Shown here: in pieces, positions 1 to 5,169 of the stretch
How the letters are laid out: each line of letters starts with the position of its first letter
Numbering within the stretch: the first letter of the stretch is position 1
From: Acidimicrobiaceae bacterium
GTDB lineage: Bacteria > Actinomycetota > Acidimicrobiia > Acidimicrobiales > UBA8190
Length of the DNA stretch: 11,920 bases
Direction: 5' to 3'
Assembly (NCBI GenBank): GCA_003131945.1
Contig: PKWD01000421.1
Coordinates: forward strand, 1 to 11,920
Translations under genes and position numbers: made by a program
Notes under the pieces: model-generated
Database searches by the model: none
Seen by the model: only the letters and a program-made list of their open reading frames with translations
What the model was told of the DNA's origin: nothing

Positions 1-66
1 GACGGGGGTCGAACCCGCGACCTTCGGCTTGGGAAGCCGACGCTCTACCAACTGAGCTACCACCGC
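1..66 (-). tRNA. tRNA-Gly (anticodon CCC), 3' end cut by window edge
   Basis: Read on the minus strand, the 5' end GCGGTGG (acceptor strand) lies at 66-60. It is followed by TAGCTC, a short D-loop, an anticodon arm with stem TCGGC/GCCGA and loop TTCCCAA (anticodon CCC, plus positions 31-33), and a T arm GCGGG-TTCGACC-CCCGT with one G:T closing pair. The last visible base pairs with G7. The remaining six acceptor bases, the discriminator and any CCA lie outside the window. It decodes the glycine codon GGG. A minus-strand -10-like TAATAT sits 11 bases upstream of the mature 5' end. Confidence 0.95.
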
Positions 67-77
67 GCGCTGGCCAG

Positions 78-83
78 ATATTA
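78..83 (-). promoter_or_regulatory. Candidate -10 element of the tRNA-Gly promoter
   Basis: On the minus strand the hexamer TAATAT differs from the bacterial consensus TATAAT at only two positions. It ends 11 bases before the mature tRNA 5' end, a normal distance for a start site plus a short leader removed by RNase P. I see no convincing -35 hexamer at 16-18 bases. The element lies in the 37-base gap shared with the divergent ccm operon. Confidence 0.45.
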
Positions 84-103
84 CGCGGCTTAGGTCAGCT
101 CGT

Positions 104-679
104 ATGAGTGGCGTGGCTCTACCCTTGAAGGCCGTGAGCCGCCGCCTGCTGCCAATCTTCGTCTCGCTGCTCGGCGCCTGCCTGATCGGGCTGCTGATCT
201 ACGGCATATCTCATCAGTCGGCGAGCCGCACGCTCGACGAAGCGCTTCACCACGGCCAGCATCCCCTCGCGCCCGACGCCACCCGTACGCTTCTCGGGCT
301 CTCCGGTACCCCCACCGCGTCGCTCGCGTCGTTCGACGGGAAGGTGGTCGTCGTGAACTTCTGGGCCTCGTGGTGCGGGCCCTGTCAGGTGGAAGCGCCC
401 GACCTGTCCACCTTCGCCTGGCAAGAGAGGAACCAGGGCGTTGACGTGGTGGGCGTGGTCTTTGACGACACGGTCGGTGCCGCAAACGCCTTCGCCGCTC
501 ACTACGGATCGCTCTATCCCTCGATTGTCGATGTCGGCGGCGTGATTGCCAATCGCTTCGGCGTGACCTCACCGCCGACGACTTTCGTGCTGAACGCGAA
601 GGGCGTCGTCGAGGTCACCCTGCTCGGTCCTGTCAGCACCAAGCAGCTAAGAGAAGTCGTCGCCCAGGTGAAGTCGTGA
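104..679 (+). CDS. TlpA/CcmG-like membrane-anchored thioredoxin
   Basis: This 191-residue protein has an N-terminal membrane anchor (about residues 15-35) and a periplasm/extracytoplasm-facing thioredoxin fold. The redox motif WCGPC is at residues 90-94, preceded by VVNFWAS. The cis-proline loop TSPPTTFVL is at about 155-163. This is the TlpA/ResA/CcmG (DsbE) family, which passes electrons to disulphides, typically reducing apocytochrome c before haem attachment. The next two genes are CcmH-like and CcmI-like, which makes the cytochrome c maturation role more likely than a general TlpA role. The start at 104 has only a weak AGG upstream, and a -10-like TAGGTC eight bases before it would also allow a leaderless mRNA. 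Its stop overlaps the GTG start of the next gene (GTGA). ResA or generic TlpA remain alternatives. Confidence 0.88.
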   Translation: MSGVALPLKAVSRRLLPIFVSLLGACLIGLLIYGISHQSASRTLDEALHHGQHPLAPDATRTLLGLSGTPTASLASFDGKVVVVNFWASWCGPCQVEAPDLSTFAWQERNQGVDVVGVVFDDTVGAANAFAAHYGSLYPSIVDVGGVIANRFGVTSPPTTFVLNAKGVVEVTLLGPVSTKQLREVVAQVKS

Positions 680-1059
680 AACTGCTTCGATCGTTCTCTC
701 TGTGGTGTGTGGCGCTGCTCGCGGTCGCGGCCCTAGCGATCGTGCTCAGTCCTCAGGGCTCGAGTGCGAGTGCGCGTATCACCCACTTGGAGTCCCTCGT
801 GCGCTGTCCCTCGTGCGACGATCTCTCGGTGGGCGAGAGTAATGCCACCTCGGCCCTCGCCGTTCGCCACGAGATTGCGGCCAAGGTCCACGAAGGCCAG
901 TCCGATAACCAGATCCTGACGTCGCTCGAGTCCGTCTACGGCACGTCGATCCTGCTGAGTCCTCCGACCTCGGGCCTGGGCGTGTTGTTGTGGATCGTGC
1001 CGCTCCTGGTTTTCGTCTTACTCGTCGCGAGTGCCCTTCGCCTGGCGAGGCGACGTTGA
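676..1059 (+). CDS. ccmH: CcmH-like cytochrome c maturation thiol protein
   Basis: The 127-residue product has a signal/anchor helix (about residues 7-26), a small thiol domain and a C-terminal membrane helix (about 102-123) ending in RRR. The CcmH hallmark LVRCPSC (Cys44, Cys47) is followed by the family pattern LSVGESNA, VRHEI, GQSDNQI, and VYGTSILLSPP, which matches the usual helical domain ending in YG....PP. CcmH/CycL reduces or binds apocytochrome c at its CXXCH site during haem ligation in system I. The GTG start at 676 overlaps the preceding stop by four bases and has AGGTGA five bases upstream. The 3' end overlaps the next gene through TTGA. The family match is clear, but the exact partner proteins (CcmF, CcmE) are not in this window. 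Confidence 0.88.
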   Translation: MKLLRSFSLWCVALLAVAALAIVLSPQGSSASARITHLESLVRCPSCDDLSVGESNATSALAVRHEIAAKVHEGQSDNQILTSLESVYGTSILLSPPTSGLGVLLWIVPLLVFVLLVASALRLARRR

Positions 1060-1784
1060 CGCGAAGTGCCCAGCAGATTCGCGACGAGATCGCGCTACGA
1101 GAGGCTTCGCTCACTGACGTGCGACGAGAGTTGGCCAAGGGCGAACTGAGTTCCTCCGAAGCGGCTTTGATTGAGGCACGTGAACTTGTGGCGCTCGACG
1201 CCGCGCGCCGCGAACTGGGTGAGTTGGCGACGGAGATTCCCTCGCGGCCAACGACTCGGAGACGGCGGCGCTGGATGTTGCTCGTTGCGCTCCTCTGTTT
1301 CTTCGTCGCGGCCTCGTTGCTGCTCTGGAACTCGCTCTCACCGCGTCAGCCGGGCAATTCGATCACCGGCTCGGTCTCGTTGGGGCGGGCCCAGCACGTC
1401 ACCCAGTTACTCAGCGAAGCCGAAGCCGACATCGCCAACGGTAACGTCGTCGCGGCTCTCAGCGCCTACCAACAGGTGCTCATCCTCAGTCCCAAGAACG
1501 TGCCCGCCCTCACCCAGAGCGGGTGGCTGGACTTCTCGGCGGGCAGCTCGGACGTGAACGCGGCGCTGGTGAAACTCGGCGTGAAGGATCTTCGAGAGGC
1601 CATTGACTTCGCCCCGCGAAACCCCGCGCCGCGTCTGTACTACGCGATCGTCGCCGACTCGACCCGCGACAACCGAGCCCTCGCGAAGAGTCAGTTCAAG
1701 GTGTTCCTTGCACTCAATCCTTCGCGTGGACAGCTGGCCATCGCGCGACCGTTCTTGAGGCAACTAGGGCTCCCGACTTCGTAG
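1056..1784 (+). CDS. CcmI/CycH-like TPR protein of cytochrome c maturation
   Basis: Starting at TTG 1056, which overlaps the ccmH stop as TTGA and has GGCGAGG about five bases upstream, this gives 242 residues. Residues 1-60 form a charged helical segment (pattern RRELAKGELSSSE) that resembles the cytoplasmic loop of CcmI. A single membrane helix spans about 73-93 after an Arg-rich stretch. Residues 112-236 look like TPR helices (EAEADIANGN, AYQQVLILSPKN, FKVFLALNPSRG). CcmI/CycH proteins hold apocytochrome c for the ligation complex. Classical CcmI has two N-terminal membrane helices; the first is absent here. The frame stays open upstream to 990 inside ccmH, but that longer version has no better start signal and overlaps ccmH by 70 bases. 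The family call rests on order, topology and TPR pattern. Confidence 0.75.
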   Translation: MTRSAQQIRDEIALREASLTDVRRELAKGELSSSEAALIEARELVALDAARRELGELATEIPSRPTTRRRRRWMLLVALLCFFVAASLLLWNSLSPRQPGNSITGSVSLGRAQHVTQLLSEAEADIANGNVVAALSAYQQVLILSPKNVPALTQSGWLDFSAGSSDVNAALVKLGVKDLREAIDFAPRNPAPRLYYAIVADSTRDNRALAKSQFKVFLALNPSRGQLAIARPFLRQLGLPTS

Positions 1785-1808
1785 CCGGCCAGGACGGAGG
1801 CGGCTTTT
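1784..1808 (+). terminator. Very weak candidate terminator after the ccm operon
   Basis: Just after the stop codon, GCCG and CGGC can form only a four-pair stem around a 13-base loop, followed by TTTTCTC. The short U-rich run is suggestive, but the stem is too short to be convincing. I record it because the operon must end before the next promoter at about 1875. Confidence 0.2.
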
Positions 1809-1874
1809 CTCGGGCCCCAATGACAAGTCGATCGAGGGTGGCCGATTAATGACGCCCTAGTCGCCTACTCATGG

Positions 1875-1880
1875 TAGTAT
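1875..1880 (+). promoter_or_regulatory. Candidate -10 element, likely leaderless mazE transcript
   Basis: TAGTAT ends six bases before the antitoxin ATG at 1887, and there is no Shine-Dalgarno sequence in between. That spacing puts the start of transcription at or next to the A of the ATG, an arrangement known from actinobacterial antitoxin genes. The flanking TACT/AGTA inverted pair (1866-1869 and 1876-1879, six bases apart) could be part of an autoregulatory operator, but the arms are short. Confidence 0.45.
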
Positions 1881-1886
1881 TGAAGT

Positions 1887-2102
1887 ATGAAAGTCAGCAT
1901 GAGCCTGCCTGATGAAGATGTCGTCTTCCTCGACGCGTACGCAGTCCAAAAGGGACTCCCTTCTCGCTCAGCGGCGCTTCACAAGGCGGTCCGACTGCTT
2001 AGGGCAACGGGCCTCGGGTCCGCCTACGAGGCAGCGTGGGCCGAGTGGTCCAGCGAGGATCAGAGACTCTGGGATGAGACTGCCCCGGACGGGTTTAACT
2101 AA
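1887..2102 (+). CDS. mazE: MazE-type antitoxin (ribbon-helix-helix)
   Basis: This 71-residue protein opens with the DNA-binding strand KVSMSLPDED, followed by helix A (VVFLDAYAVQKG), the turn LPSRSAA and helix B (LHKAVRLLR), a standard ribbon-helix-helix layout. The acidic, Trp-rich C-terminus (AWAEWSSED) is typical of the tail that wraps and neutralises the toxin. From memory it closely resembles the mycobacterial MazE9 antitoxin, including LPSRSA and the AWAEW/AWQEW element. It should dimerise, repress its own promoter and block the MazF encoded immediately downstream. Its TAA stop overlaps the toxin start by one base (TAATG), which implies translational coupling. The start is fixed by the strand motif and by the promoter directly upstream. 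Confidence 0.88.
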   Translation: MKVSMSLPDEDVVFLDAYAVQKGLPSRSAALHKAVRLLRATGLGSAYEAAWAEWSSEDQRLWDETAPDGFN

Positions 2103-2449
2103 TGCGTCGAGGTGAGATCCACCTCGTGAACCTCGATCCCGCGAAGAGTGGAGAGGCGAATAGGCGGCGCCCCGCCGTCATAGTCAGCAACGATGGAGCG
2201 AACGTTGCCGCCGAGAGAACTGGCAAGGGAGTCATCACGGTCGTGCCGGTTGCTTCGAACATCTCGCGCATCTACCCATTTCAAGTCCTGCTTCTTGCCA
2301 GTTCGACCGGGCTGGAGCTCGACTCCAAGGCCCAGGCGGAGCAAGTTAGGTCAATCTCAGTCGAACGACTAGGACCCGCGATTGGAGAGGTCCCTCAAGA
2401 TTTGATGGGTGACCTCGATGAAGCACTTCGGCTCCACCTCGCACTCTGA
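2102..2449 (+). CDS. mazF: MazF-type endoribonuclease toxin, MazF9-like
   Basis: The 115-residue product fits the PemK/MazF family throughout: MRRGEI at the N-terminus, LDPAKSGEANRRRPAVIVSN (residues 11-30, with the catalytic-type Arg in RRRP), VVPVASNI (48-54), YPFQVLL (58-64) and KAQAEQVRSI (76-85). MazF toxins cut single-stranded mRNA or other RNA at short specific sites and arrest growth when the antitoxin is degraded. From memory the closest relative is mycobacterial MazF9, where the corresponding element reads VVPVTSNI. Here residue 51 is Ala (GCT) where the family usually has a catalytic Thr, with Ser52 next to it, so nuclease activity may be reduced. The gene is otherwise intact and full length. 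It overlaps mazE by one base. Confidence 0.9.
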   Translation: MRRGEIHLVNLDPAKSGEANRRRPAVIVSNDGANVAAERTGKGVITVVPVASNISRIYPFQVLLLASSTGLELDSKAQAEQVRSISVERLGPAIGEVPQDLMGDLDEALRLHLAL

Positions 2450-2536
2450 CAATCTTGGCTTGTTGACGAGAGCGAGGTTGGAGCCCCCTTTCGTCTTCTC
2501 GCCTGATTCAGATGGAGGGTAGCCGCCGGTGCTAGG

Positions 2537-2550
2537 TGGCATTCATGCCA
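2537..2550. repeat. 14-base palindrome TGGCAT-TC-ATGCCA
   Basis: The arms TGGCAT and ATGCCA are perfect reverse complements separated by TC. It lies two bases before the larger hairpin at 2553, so the two could fold as adjacent stems in RNA or act as a binding site for a dimeric protein. Confidence 0.6.
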
Positions 2551-2552
2551 GG

Positions 2553-2588
2553 CCGGGTCGGCGACGCTTTGCCCGGTCGTCGACCCGG
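2553..2588. terminator. Strong 13-pair hairpin downstream of mazEF
   Basis: CCGGGTCGGCGAC (2553-2565) pairs with GTCGTCGACCCGG (2576-2588) over 13 positions with one G:T, around a 10-base loop. This is the most stable hairpin seen between genes in the window. It lies about 100 bases after the mazF stop. No U-tract follows on the plus strand, so it would be a U-less terminator of the kind proposed for high-GC actinobacteria, an mRNA-stabilising structure, or a protein or recombination site. The symmetry is seen directly; the role is inferred. Confidence 0.5.
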
Positions 2589-2667
2589 TATTGAAGAGCT
2601 GGTCAAGTCTCGCGAATCGCGAAGTGGGTTCTTCACTGCGTTCACCGGCGTCGCGCATGCCAATTCA

Positions 2668-2696
2668 TTGACTTTCGTCGTCAACACTGGTCTACT
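2668..2696 (+). promoter_or_regulatory. Sigma-70-like promoter for the secreted protein gene
   Basis: TTGACT (2668-2673) matches the -35 consensus in five of six bases. A 17-base spacer separates it from TCTACT (2691-2696), a moderate -10 (T...T with A in the fourth position). Transcription would start at about 2703, at the first ATG, so that ATG would be leaderless. Confidence 0.5.
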
Positions 2697-2702
2697 GAGG
2701 GA

Positions 2703-3344
2703 ATGAGAAGCTGGATGACGGCAGTGATCGCTGCCATGTGCCTCGTGGCGGCCTTCGTGCCGAGCACCGTCGCGCAAGCCGGTTCGAAGTCGCCAGTTGA
2801 CATCAGTCCGATTTCGGCAGAATTCCAGCAAGTTCTATTCCAGACCAAGTACTACACGGAAGTTATTGTCGACTCGTCCGCGGCGTCAGCGGGTCTAAAA
2901 ATCACCTGGTCGATCACACTCGAACTGGTCGATAAGGCGGGCGCCCCCGATCCGGAGATGACGGCAGAGGGCATGGCATCGGGAGCCGAGGTAGACCCGG
3001 GATGTACAAATCACGGTGTTATGAAACAGACCACCGACTATACGAAAGCTCAACTCGAGGCCGACCATCCCTACAGTCCCACCCAATACAGAGTGGCGGA
3101 GGCGTTTGTGTGGCGTCACCCCGACGCCGAGGACAGTGACCCCAAGGGATGGTTCCACTGCGACCACGAGCTACAGGGCCCTCACGGACATCAGGGCCTC
3201 ATTACCGAAGTGGTTTCCTTCGGGAAGTGGACCTGCGTGGCAACGTTCAAAGGTACCCATTCCAGCTTGGAGACGCCGCGGGGTTCGCCGAACCGCAACG
3301 TCAAGAACGGAACGGCGAGTGAACCGACGTGCTCAAAGACCTAA
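2703..3344 (+). CDS. Secreted protein of unknown function with four cysteines
   Basis: I do not recognise this 213-residue protein. It begins with a clear signal peptide: hydrophobic core at about residues 6-22 and the AxA-type site AQA at 24-26, followed by GSK. The mature part has four cysteines (101, 153, 178, 210), an even number suited to two disulphides, and a His-rich patch around 152-163 (HCDHE, PHGHQG). Alternating hydrophobic stretches such as YYTEVIVDS and LKITWSITLELVD suggest beta strands. An ATG at 2715 (residue 5) is an alternative start 13 bases after GAGGG; both keep the signal peptide. It has its own promoter and no functional link to the neighbours is evident. Codon use and GC look lower than in the genes after 5 kb. 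Confidence 0.7.
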   Translation: MRSWMTAVIAAMCLVAAFVPSTVAQAGSKSPVDISPISAEFQQVLFQTKYYTEVIVDSSAASAGLKITWSITLELVDKAGAPDPEMTAEGMASGAEVDPGCTNHGVMKQTTDYTKAQLEADHPYSPTQYRVAEAFVWRHPDAEDSDPKGWFHCDHELQGPHGHQGLITEVVSFGKWTCVATFKGTHSSLETPRGSPNRNVKNGTASEPTCSKT

Positions 3345-3370
3345 AACTCGAGTTTCGAACGGAAATGGCC

Positions 3371-3413
3371 AACTCGACGTGACGCTTCGCGGTGACTCGA
3401 TCAGCGTCGAGTT
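3371..3413. repeat. Inverted repeat AACTCGACG / CGTCGAGTT in the convergent gap
   Basis: Perfect 9-base arms lie at 3371-3379 and 3405-3413, separated by 25 bases. They sit between the stop of the secreted protein gene (3344) and the stop of the minus-strand permease (3451), where a bidirectional terminator would be expected. There is no U-tract and the loop is long, so a terminator role is only possible. A small palindrome AACTCGAGTT sits just after the secreted gene's stop. Confidence 0.4.
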
Positions 3414-3450
3414 ACGCACGTTGACCGGTACGGCGAAATGGGCCGTCTCT

Positions 3451-5019
3451 CTACTGAGGACCGATCTCGTCGGGCGGCAGTGACTCGCGGGGAATGACGA
3501 AGGCCCCGGTCTCGGCCGGTGGCAGGATCGGCTCGGGGTGTCGCCGCGCGGCGGCGTAGTAGTAGATGATGCCGATGATCAACACGAATCCGAGCACCGT
3601 GTAGAGGATGGGGATCTGATTCAACCAGTGCATACCGAGGCTGAGCGAGCCCAGAGTCTGTGAGGGCTCAGGATTACTCGCGGCGCGCGGCCAGGCGAAG
3701 TTGATCAACATCGATCCGCCCCACACCAGCGCCAGCACGTTCACCAGTATTCCCCAACGTCCTAACTTGAAGGGCGAATCCACTTTGGGCCAGCCGCGGG
3801 TCCTCGCGTACATGATGGCCCCGTTGCCCAAGAAGTAGGCGAGATAGATCATGGCGGTCGCGGCGATCGCCACGATCCCGGCGCCGGCGTACTTAATCAT
3901 GGGAATCGCCGCGACGACGGCCACCGCGATGCACGACCAGATCGGCGTGCGCAACGTCGGGTGGACCTTGGCGAGGTGGCGAGAGGCGGGCAAGCGATGA
4001 TCGCGCGCCATGCCAAAGCACAGGCGAACCGTGGCGGCCATGATGGCCATGCAACAGACAAAGATGGCCGCCGAGACGACGAGCAGATACACCGTGGCCC
4101 AGAACTTGTCGAAGTTCGAGTCGATGATCTGAGCCGGTCCCCAATTGTTCTTCATGGCGTACGAGAGGTTGGGAATGGCCATGAGCAGGGCCAGCAGGAA
4201 GATTCCGCCGATGATGAAGGCGCCCCCGACCGACATCAAGACGGCCTGGGGTGCTCGACGGCGGGGGTCGTGGGTCTCTTCCGCCAACGTCGAGGCGGTG
4301 TCGAAGCCGTAGATGACGAACAGACTCATGAACATCGCCGCGAAGAAGGCCGGCAACGTGACGTGGATGCCGCCGCTGTTGGTCACCACCGAGATGGGCT
4401 GGTGCCGGTGCACGGCCAACATGATGATGGCGAAGATCACCATGCCGACGATCTCGAAGAAGACACCGGTGTTGTTGATGACCGAGACCACCTTGACGCT
4501 GTAGATGTTGAGCACGGTGATCACGACGAGCGTGATGGCCGCCACCAAGATCTGGTCACCGTGAGCGGCGGCGTTCACGTGCCAACCCATGAGGTCGAAG
4601 GCGGGAAGGATCGTGAGGGGCAAGGTCACCACGACGGCGGTGACGGTCAGAATGCCGGCGAAGATGTAGATCCAGCCCGTGAACCAGGCGTAGCGCCGGC
4701 CGGCCAAGTACTTCGTCCACTGGAAGACCGAGCCGGCCACGGGGAAGTGGCTGGAGACCTCGGCGAAGTTGAGGGCCACGATGAACTGGCCGGCGGCCAC
4801 GATGGGCCAGCTCCAGATGAAGACGCCGCCGACGGTGATGAGCCCCAGAGAGAAGAGCGTGAAGATACCCGTCGAGGGCGAGATGTAGCTGAAGGCGGCG
4901 GCGAAGGAGCTGAACAAGCCCAGAGTGCGGTGTAGCTCCTGGCGGTAGCCGAACCGTCCCAGATCCTGACTGTCAGCGGATTCGGCCGGTGCGGTGGCGG
5001 CGTCGGCAACCTGGGCCAT
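3451..5019 (-). CDS. APC-superfamily amino acid/amine permease
   Basis: The 522-residue protein has about 12 hydrophobic helices. The N-terminal GYRQELHRTLG and the helix 1 motif SYISPSTGIF (about 45-53), then EVSSHFPVAGSVFQW and GFDTASTLAEETHDPRRRAPQA, are typical of the APC superfamily, closest in feel to the amino acid/choline (GABA permease-like) branch. It should import an amino acid or amine by proton or sodium symport across the cytoplasmic membrane. Start ATG 5019 is chosen because AAGGGGG lies about nine bases upstream and homology-like sequence begins shortly after; a longer frame up to 5142 lacks such support. It follows gabT on the same strand after 150 bases, so GABA or a related amine is a reasonable substrate guess. 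The exact substrate cannot be read from the sequence. Confidence 0.88.
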   Translation of the reverse strand: MAQVADAATAPAESADSQDLGRFGYRQELHRTLGLFSSFAAAFSYISPSTGIFTLFSLGLITVGGVFIWSWPIVAAGQFIVALNFAEVSSHFPVAGSVFQWTKYLAGRRYAWFTGWIYIFAGILTVTAVVVTLPLTILPAFDLMGWHVNAAAHGDQILVAAITLVVITVLNIYSVKVVSVINNTGVFFEIVGMVIFAIIMLAVHRHQPISVVTNSGGIHVTLPAFFAAMFMSLFVIYGFDTASTLAEETHDPRRRAPQAVLMSVGGAFIIGGIFLLALLMAIPNLSYAMKNNWGPAQIIDSNFDKFWATVYLLVVSAAIFVCCMAIMAATVRLCFGMARDHRLPASRHLAKVHPTLRTPIWSCIAVAVVAAIPMIKYAGAGIVAIAATAMIYLAYFLGNGAIMYARTRGWPKVDSPFKLGRWGILVNVLALVWGGSMLINFAWPRAASNPEPSQTLGSLSLGMHWLNQIPILYTVLGFVLIIGIIYYYAAARRHPEPILPPAETGAFVIPRESLPPDEIGPQ

Positions 5020-5169
5020 GACTCGTTCCCCCTTTGTCGGTGCCCAGACGCGCGCCACGCGGGAACTGCCTCCCGCTCCGATGCCGGCCGGGCTGATCAA
5101 CCGGTGACCCCTCACCGGTGACACCACAGTGTCTAGACCCAACCACCCACCCCATGGGGGATTGCAGGA
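5020..5169. promoter_or_regulatory. gabT-permease spacer with repeated CCGGTGA motifs
   Basis: The spacer between the gabT stop and the permease start holds a 9-base direct repeat ACCGGTGAC at 5100-5108 and 5114-5122 (14-base period). The second copy lies in the perfect palindrome TCACCGGTGA (5112-5121). It also holds the palindromes GTCTAGAC (5131-5138) and CCCCATGGGG (5150-5159). The repeat/palindrome cluster is a plausible operator. The permease could be transcribed from here or by read-through from gabT. I find no clear -35/-10 pair. Confidence 0.4.

Larger units (their letters stand above)
2450..2702. other. Hairpin-rich intergenic spacer without a supported gene
   Basis: This 253-base gap carries no credible coding frame. 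The open frames across it have arginine/serine-rich shadow composition. It does hold a series of symmetric elements: a 14-base palindrome (2537-2550), a 13-pair hairpin (2553-2588), a tandem heptamer TCGCGAA (2610-2623) and a weaker GAAG/CTTC pair (2621-2634). Its right end carries the promoter of the secreted protein gene. Confidence 0.6.

Noticed and set aside
2450..2650. Integron attC site downstream of mazEF
   Set aside because: The hairpins prompted the idea, but I could not find the paired RYYYAAC and GTTRRRY core sites in the required arrangement.
3345..3483. Possible continuation of the secreted protein in another frame (a protein-like stretch ending at 3483)
   Set aside because: The frame shows some strand-like pattern, but it has no start of its own. 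It would need a frameshift before a normal stop codon, and it overlaps the permease end. Chance is the simpler explanation.
3961..4935. 324-codon open frame on the plus strand opposite the first permease
   Set aside because: Its product is dominated by Asp, Glu, Gly, His and Arg, the typical antisense shadow of a membrane protein gene, and the opposite strand has a clear APC permease.
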